Shown piece after piece: positions 1 through 11,900 of a stretch of 64,000 bases of DNA. Position numbers and translations under genes: made by a program. The stretch spans positions 186,001-250,000 of the forward strand of contig JAIWND010000008.1 of the NCBI GenBank assembly GCA_025330725.1, given 5' to 3'. The DNA comes from Chlamydoabsidia padenii. Lineage: Eukaryota; Mucoromycota; Mucoromycetes; Mucorales; Cunninghamellaceae. Below the pieces are notes generated by a model. That model had not been told where the DNA came from, searched no databases, and worked only from the letters and a program-made list of their open reading frames with translations. Numbering within the stretch: position 1 is the stretch's first letter; each line of letters begins with the position of its first letter.

Positions 1-597
1 ACGTAGCTTGATAATAGGGTCAGTGATGTTTGATGGAATGGAATATGGGTAATGACTGGGTGGGGCATGTTAACAAAATAAAACGGGCTTATTTAAACTG
101 TAATAAATTGGTTTTATGGTGATTGATTTGTCTTGCACTAATGCTTTGTATACATCGATGATTTCACACACCGTGGATGCCATTTTCTTTCCCCCTTGAA
201 CTTCGATCGGAGCGGAATTTGAACCATTTTCTTTTGCATGAATGATCGGAGTTAAAACCACAAAGAATGATGCCACAACATATTCATTATTATTTTTCTT
301 TATATTGAATTCGATATTCTACATTAACATACTACAACCTATTCCATACCATAAGGGAACAGCATAGTAAAGTTCCGAATAAAGAAAAAGAAAAAGAAAA
401 AAAGAAACATGTAGCGGGAATTGAAAAGGGAATCCTGTCCATGTCAAATAAGGAAACCAGATGGTATTATTAGTGAATGTTTTCATTTTTATTGAATAAT
501 TAAAAGAAAAGGGAAATTAATTATAGGGTCATCGGCTTGAAAATAGGAATTCTAAGCTATTATAATGGGGATGATATACTAGAGAGGCATGTCATGA
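1..597. other. left-edge spacer, no supported gene
   Basis: AT-rich sequence. A minus-strand open stretch at 70-276 has no ATG in a usable place: the frame runs back to a stop without one and the only internal ATG would give about 37 residues. It could be a 3' exon of something I cannot assemble. A copy of the recurrent promoter-like motif (GCGGGAATTGAAA) lies at 414-426. Confidence 0.5.
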
Positions 598-1660
598 TTA
601 AGCGCGGGCCATACGAAGAGCAGGGAGCTTAGCATTGATCTTGGACATCTTGTCGCTGAGAAGATCACGGATGTCAGAGTGGATAGCGGTTCTAATGTTG
701 TCGTGACCAGAAGTCATCACACTGATGACGTTTTCAAAGACAGATCGATGTTCGCTCTTGATGTGTCTCTTGTGGGAGTGGATATCACTGAAGATATCAA
801 TGATCAATTCCATCAAAGTTTCCTTGCGAGAGAAAGAGGTGCTGGGATCGATGGGTTCAACAGGTGGGTTGGGGTCAACAACAGGAGGCTTTTCTTCAGG
901 GTCAACTTGAGGAGGAGCTTCACACTTGCAAGGGATGGTGTGGTAGACATAGACGACCTTCTTACCGTGCTTCTTGCCGCCCTTGTGGTGGTGCTTTTCT
1001 TCTTTCCAGTCTTCATCGTCTTCATCATCTTCATCATCTTCATCATCCCATTCCTTGTCATCTTCATCATCTTCGTCATCATCATCATCGTGATCCTTGC
1101 CGTATAAAGCTTGCAATTTCTTGACAACACGGACAGCACCGGATCCAACACCATAAGGAGACTTGTGGACACTGATGGTGATATCGTGGTGACCCTTGGC
1201 AAGGTTGAATTCACCACGGCTGAATCGCTTGTCAGCAACAGCTTCTTCAGGGGTTTCAGCAAAGGCAGAGGCGGTACCGTTGGCAAAGCTGGTCATACCG
1301 ATGATCTTGCCATTGTCGGAGACTTCATAGATATCACCACCTGTATGGGAAAAAGAAATAAGAAAAAATCAGATTCATGCAATTTTCATGCGCCGATTAA
1401 AATAACTTACCCAACTTGTAGTCGGTGATTTGGAAAGAAGCAGGTTCAGTCAAATCCAAAGAGAAAGATCGGTCGACGCTGGTCTTACCATCCTTGGTGG
1501 CCCAGTTGAAAGTTTGGAACTTGAGGTCATAGTCCAAAGGAGAAGCGGTGGTGGAAGCTGAGACGGAGATTTCACCTTCGGAGTTGCTTTGAGCAGCAGG
1601 TGCAGCCATGGCGACAGTAGCCAATAGCGCAGTGGAGACGTAGGCAAGGGTAAAGCGCAT
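598..1660 (-). CDS. secreted beta-sandwich protein with acidic and His/Lys-rich linker
   Basis: Two exons (1660-1411, 1340-598; GTAAGT donor) give 330 residues. The start is the first ATG of the open frame and opens a clear signal peptide (hydrophobic to about residue 19, ending AMAAP). Residues about 45-160 carry the pattern GDIYEVSDNGKIIGMTS ... FSRGEFNLAKGHHDITI ... SPYGVGSGAVRV, which I recognise as the type of small beta-sandwich found in fungal secreted proteins and bacterial PEP-CTERM-type surface proteins. Residues about 167-196 are almost only Asp/Glu with Trp, followed by HHHKGGKKHGKK, a short Cys pair (CKC), a Pro-rich hinge and an amphipathic C-terminus. The acidic and His runs suggest cation binding, but that is inference. 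No GPI signal was seen. A TATA-like box lies about 100 bases upstream. Function unknown. Confidence 0.85.
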
Positions 1661-3540
1661 CTTTGGTATAGTGATTAAAGGAATAAGTGAGAATGAAATC
1701 CAAAGAGATGATAAGATGAGTTGTGATATTTTTTTGGAAAAGTTCGCTTGGGATGGTTCCTTTTATACGATTTGAATGGATTCGGAAACTTATGGACTTT
1801 TTTTTTTCACATACCACAGAGCGTCCATTGGATCTTTGTTCTAAAGAACGATTCTTACGACGGATTGTATTACAATCGGATCCAAACGTCCTACTTTTTT
1901 TTTTTTTTTTTTTTTTTTTCCGGGAAATTTCACTGTTGAGAATTCCAGTTTTGACGATATGATTGATATTACATTGCGAGTGATGGCGATAACCGATTCA
2001 TCGATCACGTTGATACTTTTCACTGTGTAAAGATATCATTCATGCAACATGCATGAATACAGTCTCTTTTTTTTTCTTTGTTTGGTGTATAAATATATAG
2101 GAGATATAATGGGTTTACAACAAGTATATCTTTTTTTTTTTCAAGGTCTACTGTCAACGGGGATAATATATTTCCTCCTGCATAGCCTACTCATACGGAG
2201 TGTCAAGTAAAACAGGGTGCAATTGCAATACCGCCCAGACAAGTATACAACTACATTCAATCAACTCCCCCTCCAATTCTACACATAACGTATCCAATAA
2301 TATATTTGCCATAATCATCATCAACAAACAAACAAAAAAAAAAAAAAAAAAAAAAAAGACCCAATATACAAAGACAAACAGTGAATCAAACAAATAAAAC
2401 CATCATTATATTTTTATTATAGATCAAGTAAAAGGAGGAGAGGATATAGTATATACTATGGTATTCTATCACTAATCATTAACAGCTAGAATGGCGCCAA
2501 TTGAGGATAATTCATTTTCGTCCGATGCATGTCGATCGTTCGTCCAAGGGGCACTTTCCTTTTTTGATACCTCCGATCCATCGCCCGTATCGTCGATCAG
2601 TGGCTAGCAATGAAGAGTACGTATCCTCTAGTGATGAAAAACATTGAATACACGTGTCTAGACAAGATCTAGTTGCCGTCTTTTGGTGTACTACATAGTC
2701 CTATAAGACCCGTGCACTTGGTCTGCATTGTTGGTAGATAAAGTCGACCACTTGGTTCCCCCCATTTAATATTCTTCATGTATGTATTATTTCAATTACC
2801 TTTACAATGGTTTGTTATCGTGTGATTCGCTTGGTTTTATTTGGTATTCCATCCACTTGATGCTTCGTGAGAATTTGGGTCCCTAGTTGGAGGAAGAAAG
2901 AGAAGTAGTAAAGTAGGTAGTGAGTGGTATTGCATCGTTAAACTAGAGACAAGTTAATTTTTGCTTTTTGTTTTCTCTATGTGTTACCTTTGGAATGCTT
3001 GAGGGACCAAGCGAAGACATTGGTGATCAAGTTTTATTTTTAAAAAAGAAGAAGAAAAGAAGAAAATCGAGGTGGTTGAATCCCCGACAAAGAAACCACT
3101 TTTCTCTTTTCGTGTACACGTGAACACTGATCAATACAGTCAATGGGCAGACAACCATACATGTGCAATCAGTATTTTTTTTTTTCCTTTCAAGGGCTTT
3201 GAGTTTATGGATACTTGATAGTGGCATCAAAGGAAATAGAGCCATGGAGGGGGGGGGGGTCACCTTTGACCAAATTACGTTGGGCGGCGGAGTTTTGCAA
3301 CTTGTTCAAGTTATAAATTTTTTTTCTTCTTCCGAGTTAAGCCGTTTTTATTTTCTTCTTCTCTTCCCAACCCCTTTCTTCCCTCTACTCCTACAACAAA
3401 GGTATGCTATCACTCACTTGTATACGTGTACACAAACAAAAACAGCAACTAGAACATGAACAGTACTTGGATTGAAATACTAATCTATTGACTTTTTATT
3501 TTTTATTTTTTTTAAAAACAAACCTTTGTAGAGTTATATC
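1661..3540. other. intergenic region with a likely 5' UTR intron of LSC2
   Basis: About 1.9 kb between divergent genes. It holds the TATA box of the secreted gene, poly-T at about 1891-1919, a run of A near 2333-2357 and poly-G near 3250. Near 3401 a GTATGC donor follows ACAACAAAG, and an acceptor CTTTGTAG ends near 3530, just before the LSC2 ATG, so LSC2 probably has a 5' UTR intron of about 130 bases. No coding exon is supported elsewhere. Confidence 0.45.
1759..1768 (-). promoter_or_regulatory. TATA-like box of the secreted protein gene
   Basis: On the minus strand this reads GTATAAAAGG, 99 to 108 bases upstream of the ATG at 1660. It fits a TATA-type promoter with a leader of about 70 bases. 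Confidence 0.5.
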
Positions 3541-5036
3541 ATGTTTAAATCCGTCCGTTCCGTCTCTGGTATGGCCAGCCGTGCCTCCAAAGTAAAGAAA
3601 GAACAAAGGGTCAAATGATATGATGGGGGAAAAACTCATCCTTTTAATTCTTTATAGATTAGCCAACCTGCTCGACAACAACAAAAGCGATTCTTGAACA
3701 TTCACGAATACTTATCCGTAGATGTCATGAGAAAGTATGGTATCAATGCTCCCAACGGTGCTGTCGCCAAATCACCTGAAGAAGCTTTTGAAGTCGCTAA
3801 ACGTCTAGGTAATTAAAAAAAAAAAACGGGGTAGCGGGTGGGGGATATGGCAGTAATAGCGAAAACGGAGGCAGGACAAGGCATTGCGTACTAACATAAT
3901 CTACTCATCTCTTAGGTTCCGATGATCTTGTTATCAAGGCTCAAGTGTTGGCTGGTGGTCGTGGTAAAGGTCATTTCACTAATGGCTACAAGGGCGGTGT
4001 CAAGACCTTCTCCACGTAAGTTAATCAGTCCAGCATGGATGTACGTAACTGACTGACTTCTTTATATATATTACAGACCTGAAGAAGCGAAATCTCTGGC
4101 TGACAAGATGATTGGGCATAACTTGATCACTAAGCAAACTGGTGCCGAAGGTAAACCCTGTAATGCTGTGTATATTTGTGAACGCAAGTATGCTCGTCGT
4201 GAATACTACTTTGCTATCTTGATGGATCGTCAATCTGCTGGTCCTGTCCTCGTGGCTTCTTCCGAAGGTGGTATGGATATCGAAACTGTCGCCAAGGAAA
4301 ACCCTGATGCTATTGTCAAGTTGCCTGTTGATATCAAGAAGGGACTTGCTTTTGATGATGCCAAGGCTTTGGCCAAGAAGATTGGTATCAGTGATGTCGC
4401 TCAAGAAGACGCTGCCAACACCTTTATGAACCTCTACAAGCTCTTCACTGAACGTGATGCTACTCAAGTCGAAATTAACCCCTTGTCTGAAACTAACGAT
4501 CATCAAAGTAAGAACAGTAATATGACAATGGAAACAATACTAATCATTGACTTTTTGTTTTTATTTACTGTGTAGTTCTTTGTATGGATGCCAAGGTAAA
4601 GAAAAAAAAAAAAAAGGGGGAATCAGTTGGGCGGTAGTTTATCTAATGAATGTATTCTACTTTTTATCATTATTCTAGTTGAACTTTGACGACAATGCTG
4701 AATTCAGACAAAAGGATGTGTTTGAACTCCGTGACTTTACTCAAGAAGATGCTCGTGAAATCGCTGCCGCCAAGTACAACCTCAACTACATTGGCTTGGA
4801 CGGAAGTATCGGCTGTCTCGGTATGTATGAAAGACAATATAATGGATTGGAAACTAACTTATACTTTTCATATTACTATAGTGAACGGTGCTGGTTTGGC
4901 TATGGCCACTATGGATATCATTCAACTTCATGGTGGTAAGCCCGCCAACTTTTTGGATGTTGGTGGTGGTGGTAAGTTGAATATCATACAAAAAAAAGGT
5001 AATATGGGGTTTAGGATTATGATTACTGACATACTC

Positions 5037-5069
<33 letters not shown>

Positions 5070-5543
5070 GCTACCCCTGATGCTGTCAAGGCTGCCTTTG
5101 AAATCATTACATCTGATCCTCATGCAAGTACTTTATATTCAAAAAGATAGCCCTATCGACTGACTTGCCCTTGATTTACATATTATAGGTGTCCTCCGCT
5201 TTTGTTAACATCTTTGGTGGTATCATGCGTTGTGATGTCATTGCCGAAGGTATCATTGCCGCTGCTAAAGAACTCGACTTGTCCATTCCTTTGGTTGTTA
5301 GACTCAAGGGTACCAAGGTGGATGAAGCCAAGAAATTGGTAAGTATATATATATATATATATATATTGGATCGGATTAATAAAGTTGATGGATTACTAAC
5401 TGGATGAATTGAATTAGATTGCCGATTCTGGTCTCCGTATCTTTGCTGTGGATGATCTTGATACTGCTGCTCAAAAGGCGGTCAACTTCTCCAGCATTGT
5501 CACCATGGCTAGAAAGGCTGATATTGATGTCAAGTTTGCTTAG
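3541..5543 (+). CDS. LSC2: succinyl-CoA ligase beta subunit, mitochondrial
   Basis: Ten exons (3541-3591, 3658-3808, 3916-4015, 4077-4507, 4576-4595, 4679-4820, 4882-4971, 5071-5123, 5189-5338, 5418-5543) encode 437 residues. The N-terminus is Ser/Arg-rich like a mitochondrial presequence and is followed by [17 protein letters not shown]. The ATP-grasp part ([19 protein letters not shown]) and the C-terminal CoA-ligase part ([29 protein letters not shown]) match the family along the full length. It catalyses succinyl-CoA plus NDP/Pi to succinate plus NTP in the TCA cycle with the alpha subunit. ADP versus GDP preference cannot be read here. Exon 5 has only 20 bases. Intron 8 uses a GC donor. 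A polyadenylation signal AATAAA sits at 5588. Confidence 0.97.
5124..5188 (+). other. GC-AG intron in LSC2
   Basis: The frame joins ...TSDPH to VSSAFVNIF only if the donor is CAT|GCAAGT and the acceptor TATTATAG|GTG. The nearby GT (GTACTT) would give the wrong phase and a stop. Confidence 0.88.
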
Positions 5544-6320
5544 TTATAGATATTAAAATAGTGTTGTTTTGTCTACACTGCTTATATAATAAAGATTTGT
5601 AAATGTAAACATGTTTTGATTACTATCTGTGTGTGTCTCTGGTTAATGTCTTGTTTATTATTTTTCAGTATCACAGGTTATGCATGATAAAACCAGCATC
5701 ATACATACTTCTGTGAATACAACGTACAGATGGGCATGATGATGGTAGTGGGTTTTTAAACAGGAAAAGATTGTTTAATTCATGCCCGCTGATTCAAACG
5801 CCGACGATGCGGAATCAAAGGTTATAGAACTGATTGTATATGCTAAACCTTTAGACCAGTATTGTCTTGCGCTTATTTCCTCAAGGGATCGCATGCAGAA
5901 TGATACGATACTAAAATATCATCAAAGTAGACATGCTGTCATGTTCATTGAATGAATATCTCTGCTAAAACATAACTTGTGTTACAGTATATGGGCAAAT
6001 TTATATGGTCTTCATAAAACATTTTACATGATATCCAAGCGCTATGTATAAAAAGAGTAATCATTGATTGTATGGTATGATCCTTCTGTTTTGTCGAAAA
6101 GGATCGACCAAAGCTGTTATTCCCAAATAGGAAATCTCGACGACGATGCGACAACTTGATCCTTTTGCATAGGGATTTCAAATGTTGGCTGTTAATAGAA
6201 TCCATCATGCATACATACCAGCCCTGGTCGAATATATTTCAAATTCCGAATGGAATGGAATGAGAGTCAGCCACCATTTTTTTCTTTTTGTTTTTCCACC
6301 ACTCTCTTACATTAATTATC
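5544..6320 (+). other. LSC2 3' region and CBP4 promoter
   Basis: This holds the LSC2 polyadenylation region and AT-rich sequence. The promoter-like motif (TCGGAATTTGAA on the minus strand) is at 6238-6249, 72 to 83 bases before the next ATG. No gene seen. Confidence 0.5.
6238..6249 (-). promoter_or_regulatory. proximal promoter motif of the CBP4-like gene
   Basis: Reads TCGGAATTTGAA on the minus strand, one mismatch class from the recurrent KCGGGATTTNAA motif, 72 to 83 bases upstream of the start at 6321. Confidence 0.4.
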
Positions 6321-6616
6321 ATGGTCCAAAACGTCGGCAAAGTCATTGTGTATGCTACCACCATCCTTGCTACTGGATATGGCTTGATGAAATTTACTGT
6401 CCCAGATGAAGCTGAAATGAGAAGAGTAAGTCTCCTCTTTTATCGAAAATGACTTTGGACTGACTCCTTTTTTAGCGCCTGGATCCAGCCTTGTTGAAGG
6501 AAGCCGACCGTATGAAAACCCAAAATCAAGAACGACAACAAGCCCTTATGGATCAAATGCGACTAGTCGCTGCTTCGGATAAACCTGTCTGGAACACCAC
6601 TGAAAAGAAAGACTAG
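6321..6616 (+). CDS. CBP4: CBP4/UQCC3-like complex III assembly factor
   Basis: Two exons (6321-6425, 6476-6616) encode 81 residues. There is one N-terminal membrane segment (about residues 8-24, VIVYATTILATGYGLM), then KFTVPDE, LDPALLKEADR, a charged helix (QERQQALMDQM) and a final SDKPVW. This order (anchor, KxTxPxxE, LxPxL, QxxLMxx, DPxW) is that of the small Cbp4 family, inner-membrane proteins that bind newly made cytochrome b with Cbp3/Cbp6 during assembly of the bc1 complex. The assignment rests on short motifs and topology. The alternative is another small mitochondrial membrane protein of the UQCC3 type. Polyadenylation signal AATAAA near 6780. Confidence 0.65.
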
Positions 6617-6989
6617 ACTACACATCACCCCCCTCTCCACAAACACTTCATGTTGTATATTCCCCTATTATTATAATCTAGCATCCACCATCTACTTCAC
6701 CTCCTCTTACCACACTTTAGTTTTGTATTCTACTACCTTATTTCTCTGTATATGAATAATTGTATTTTGTGTATTCAATCAATAAAAAAAAATGTATTAC
6801 ATTGATTTGACCCAACCTGTAGTTATCATTAATTACCACATACCACTTTGTCTATCCCATTTGACCCAAATCCAATATGTGTCAAGTCGATTAATATCGC
6901 TTGTAGATTGTTTATTATAATACTTTTTACACAAAAACCAAATAGATAATCTTAAACTAATACTATCACTAATTACCACCTTTACCGTT
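6617..6989. other. convergent 3' spacer
   Basis: Terminator/polyadenylation spacer between CBP4 (+) and CCDC47 (-). It has AATAAA and an A run near 6780 and AT-rich sequence. No gene seen. Confidence 0.5.
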
Positions 6990-8553
6990 TTATGCGCGTT
7001 TGGTACGTTTCTTTTGTTCCTTCTTCTTTTCCCGGTTGCGTTCCTTTTCATCCAATTTGCGTTGTTCAGAGGGACTGAGTGTCTTGATCTTGTCTTCTTG
7101 GGCACGTTTTGCTTCCAGTTTCTTCTTGGCGATTTCTTCAGCACGTTCTTCGGCTTCCCGTTTAGCAAAGATCTTGTGTAATTCGGCCTTGTTCTTGTTA
7201 AGCTTGTTAATCACCTATTCAGAATATCAAGCCAAGTCAGTCTTTCTCTTTATACATATCTAGTAACTTACGTCGATAGGGAGATGCATACTACCAAGAG
7301 TATCAGCCAGTGCACAGGGAAGACTGGTCAAAGGTGATGATTGAGCATTGTTGATATCATAGACCATGGTCAATTTCATTTCCTTGTCCGCATTCAATCG
7401 TTCAGGTTCATAGTCAGGCAAGTAGGTGATGATGAGAGATTCCAAACCAGATGATTGTCGCAAGATATCACCCGTTTTTCCAGCAAGTAAAAGTTCAGCC
7501 AGCTTTTGAGATTCGGCATAGACAGTCAAGTTGGAAGGTACATTGACAGTAGCAATCTTGGTCATTTTCGACTATTGTTACAAAGAGAATCAGTATTCCC
7601 CCCCACCCCAACATTATTTACCACTGTATTGACTTACCAGATCGAATCGTTTATCATGAGTTTCTTTGGCGATGGACTTGTCCAAAATAGCAAATACAAA
7701 CTTGTTTGAGAGTTCCTTGTTCAAAGTTAATGTCACATCCTACATTATTCAAAATATTAAGAAGTGTTTAGTTACCCATACCTCAAAAAAAAAAAAAAAA
7801 AAAACTTACCATACGATCTTTAAGAGGTTTAACCCAGCCAACCAAGGCAAACACGACTGACATGAGGTAGGTAATGGGATCATTTCTAGGCTTGAGCTAT
7901 ATATAAAAGGAAGGATGATATTAGTTTGAGCCATACTACTACAAATTATACCAATCCACTCTTACCTTGATCCACCAGTGACCGAATTGGACATTACGAC
8001 GACCAGAAGTGTACAACAAGTAATCAGCTGGACCATCCTTCACCAAAGTAGCCTTACCACTACCAACCAAAGAGAATTGTTCATCAAGGTATCCTGTATT
8101 AGCTGATGCCCTATAATGTGAATGTTTTAAACTAAGTTATACCAAGCCCTATCCCCTTGAAAAGTTTTTAGTTTACCATCTAGTCGCTTCATTGAGATTG
8201 GTACGTGCGCCTTGCCACCAAATGAGGACGTAAAAGGCCATGAATCCGATACATACAAGTTCAGTGATAAAATCGGTCCAAACTAGGGCTAATATACCCG
8301 AAATAAATAAATAAAAAGTGTTAGTCTGTTTTCATTCTAGTTCCATCATCTTTATACAAGTACTTACGTCGAAGGGGATAATCAGTAGGAAGAGTGATGG
8401 CTACAAATCAAAAATAAACCTTCGCGTGGTTAGAAGACGAGTTGACTTGTAATCATTGGCATTCCTTTTTTATTACTTGCCTTGCTTTTTTTCTTCTGAA
8501 GCCATTACTGTCATCAATGATGCCGTAATATATATAATGCTTCGAGTCGCCAT
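6990..8553 (-). CDS. CCDC47: CCDC47-like ER membrane protein (PAT complex)
   Basis: Eight exons (8553-8481, 8400-8368, 8288-8177, 8110-7966, 7896-7810, 7739-7638, 7571-7272, 7214-6990) encode 358 residues. The order is an N-terminal hydrophobic signal (MATRSIIYITASLMTVMAS), a membrane segment (FITELVCIGFMAFYVLIWW), a soluble DUF1682 core (FGHWWIKLKPRNDPITYLMS, DRMDVTLN) and a strongly charged Lys/Glu/Arg C-terminal helix ending KKRTKRA. In animals CCDC47 forms the PAT complex with Asterix and helps insert multi-spanning proteins beside Sec61; SEC61 is also encoded in this window. It is shorter than the human protein (about 480), mainly at the acidic N-terminal luminal part. Intron 1 is a GC-AG intron. 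Confidence 0.88.
8401..8480 (-). other. GC-AG intron in CCDC47
   Basis: Exon 1 must end AAG CAA G so that G|CC ATC ACT continues the frame. The donor is G|GCAAGT. The nearby GTAATA would leave phase 2 and break the frame. Confidence 0.85.
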
Positions 8554-8974
8554 TGTGTGTGGGGGTTAGATGAAAGAAAAACGAAAACGAAAAAAATTGT
8601 GGGGAGAATGTTTTCATCAATTGCGGGGGTTGAATGCATCTGGTTGGTGCTGACTGTCAAGCAGCACAGGATCTGAAAGTGCCTGCCTACCTTTATGCAT
8701 GAATCCAGTCAGCTACATGATCGTAAAGTGATATGAGTATACTTCAATACATATAAAAACAAACGTGTTCTAAATCTAGACTTTATTAAAATGTTTTATT
8801 TGAGACAATATCAGTATGGCTACTCCTATCCTACAAAGTAAAAGGGTTCAAGATTATTGTGTGGGGTGGGGTTGTGTAGATCTAATAGGGTTAGGCAGTG
8901 ACAGTAAACCTAATGCAAAAAAAAAAAAGATAACCAGGTGTTACTACTTTATATTTTCGGTTATTGTCAAAGAC
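8554..8974. other. promoter of CCDC47 and 3' flank of MMS19
   Basis: 421 bases between two tandem minus-strand genes. Apart from the motif at 8633-8644, it has only AT-rich sequence and short A runs. Confidence 0.5.
8633..8644 (+). promoter_or_regulatory. promoter motif variant of CCDC47
   Basis: Reads GCGGGGGTTGAA, a variant of the recurrent motif, 80 to 91 bases upstream of the ATG at 8553. Confidence 0.35.
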
Positions 8975-11900
8975 TTACCATTTGCCTCTACAATCCACTG
9001 CTTCTTTTCGTACCAATCTTTTCTTGTCATCCAAAGTTTTGCCGAGTTGTTTGATCAAATGAGATGCATAAGGTAGCAAGACATCCCTGGATAGGCTTGA
9101 TGGAAATTGGGCAAGGCATTTCAAAGTGGCAATCCGTACATTCATCGGGTTCTTTTCTTCAGGCTCCAGTAGTTTCAAAAGAGCGGGTACCAAGGACTGT
9201 ATGTTGCTTGCGATCACTGTAGGAGCTTCCACCGTAGCCATTCCGAATGTTTCGAGAGTTGAGACCTTTAATGTGGTATCCGGTAATGACAGTGATAAAA
9301 TCAAAAGAGGTACGAGCTATTAAAATATAAAGTATAAAATTAGATCATGGCTTATATATATATATTTAAAAAAAAAAAAAAGAGGTACTTACAGGAGGCA
9401 ATTCATTCAGTAGAATCTGTTTTGGTACATTCTTCAATAGATAAGACAGGGCAATCAAGTAGTTGTTTTTGACACCTATAAAAAAGTAAAAGGTAAAAAA
9501 GTAAGTATATATATATAAAATACGGTATTGAGAATATCATGGTGTACCTTCACCGGCGGACCGGAAACCATTCACCAATTTAGGAAGACAAAAGCTGAAG
9601 AATCGTTGTTTGTACAATATCTATGTAAAATAAAGACAAGATTCGTTTAGTAAATGGCATCTTGGTTTCAAACTAAAAAGAGTCGCATCCATGTTACTTC
9701 CTTTCCCACAATCTGTTCCCCTATTTTTACTTACAGTCATGACAGCGAAGCAGGATTTGTTTAATGCTAAATGATCATCACCTATCAAAGTGTCGAAGCC
9801 TTGCGGGGTTTGAAGTTCGTTGATCTGTATGCTGCACCAGTCGATAATCTTATCTGTGAGTTGATAGCCCTGAGCCTGTGTCTTCATAACCAGTGCCTTG
9901 GTAATCTAGCAGTGTTTGGAAATCATGTTAGTTATCCGAGTATCTGTTTGATTCGATTGGGTTTGTTACTTACCCAAAGATAGATCAACAATGCATTCTG
10001 CTTTTCCTGAGATTGTTGGTCGATGATGCCTCCAAGTTTTGATGTGATGGTTTGAATAGTGTTTGACAAGGAGTCGCCTAATCAATATACAAAACGAAAA
10101 AAAGCAAGTTAGTTCATTGTAATAAATCCAGTTTCTTGGCCCTATATTGTTGATTATTCAACTTACTTGATTTTGCTTTGTTAATGATGGAGCCAATCAC
10201 CCGGACAAGTGAGTGTATCAATACGGTGTTATCAGCACCCAGGACCAAGTTGACAAGATTATTCAAGAATGCTTCATTCGATTCAGTGGGCAAGACAACC
10301 TAAAGGTATAATAAAAAGCATAGTTAGTAGACAGGAGGGGTTATGCAAAGATGTTACTTACGTCCTTTCGAGCCGATGAGACGATGGCGCTAAATAATTG
10401 ACCAGTAGTGTGTTGCGAATCGCTGGCATTAGCCTATACAGAAGTCGAGATAAGATATTAAAAAAAAAAAAATGAGTCTAGGCTACACACAGGTATCATT
10501 TATGCAGTTGCCTTACCTTGAGAAGAGCGAATTCAATAGACCCTGATGATAATCCGATAGTTGTGAGGTCACCTTCAACAAAAAGCTTGAATAACTTGTC
10601 GATATTGATCTTTTGTTGACTACCAAAGAAATGAAACAATAAAAAGTATATTAATTGCAATTCAAAAAGAAGGTGAGTTTCGCGGAATATCTTACCTAGA
10701 ATCCAACTTTTGGAATACAGTAGCAGCAAGCATAGAAATGGTTTCCAGGATATCAGGGCTAAGCAGAATTTGAGATTTCCCAGAGTCCAGCGAAGTAGCT
10801 ATCACCTTTGTGATTAGGGGCCAAACAATCGATTCAAAACAAGGGACCACGTCAGAGTGATTACGAGTAGCCTTGATGTAAACAATGTCAAGTAATGTAG
10901 AGAGGATGGCTTGAGCATAGTGTGTTTCCGCACCTATTTGTAAATAGATCAATGTGACACCATAGTTAGTACTTGGCCTATTTCTTTTTCTCTTTTTGCT
11001 ATTACTTACCATTCTCACATACATTGTCCAGTTTTTCCAAAAGCAATGGTAGAGCAACCTTGAAGATGGTGTATTCAGGGCAAAGTGTTTTTAATGCATA
11101 TAAAAGTTGAGGGTAGCCGATGACTTGTTTTTCTAACGAGTTTTGAGGTAAACGGTTGATAAGAGCATGGATAGTTTGATCAGCTATAGGCGATGGGTTG
11201 ATCAAAGAGATGGATTCCAAAGAGTTGAGTGCTGCATTTCGTACCTCGTCGTCCAATTCCTCTAGTAGGATCTTGTTGAATGATTGAATGGCCACACCGA
11301 TCTATACAACAAAGAACTAGTTAGTTTAATCAACAATCATCTATTCATAATTCAATTTACATACCTCGTTTTCCGTGAGACAGTTTGCATGCAGAATTAA
11401 AAGTCTGAGACCATGAAGACCGCATAGACGAAGACCGTTGTATTCATTGGAAGCCAAAAGTGACGATTCAAACATGCCAAAGAATCTGTCCTTGTAAGGT
11501 AATAAAGGTGTGGTAATGTCGTAATCCACTATATTGATAAATAAAAAGATAGACATTAGTACGTATACAATCATCTAGGTTTGTGAGCTGTACTTACTTT
11601 GATGATCTTCGCCTGTGGACCCGTAAAGCACACGACTTGCTTCCAAGAGTTCTAAAAAGACATCCAAGATTACCTTTTTCCGTGTGGCGATTTCAGTTTC
11701 TCGGTAGTTGTGCAAAAGTAATGGCATTGTGGATTCAGTGATGATATGGAAGACATGATCTATGATATAACGAGTCGAGTAGTATGTCAGTTCATGTTTC
11801 CTTTTCGAAAGGCACAAATACCCTACCTGAAGCAGAGGCCACAGCACGTAAGATACGACCGGTTTGTTTCGAGTTTTTAGATTCCGAATCTTGGAGGTTG

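Noticed and set aside
70..276. Open minus-strand frame with a possible hydrophobic N-terminus
   Set aside because: Begins with GTG, has no upstream in-frame ATG before a stop, and no splice partner was found.
679..1107. Plus-strand frame rich in Ile/Val/Phe
   Set aside because: Antisense shadow of the Asp/Glu-coding repeat of the secreted protein gene.
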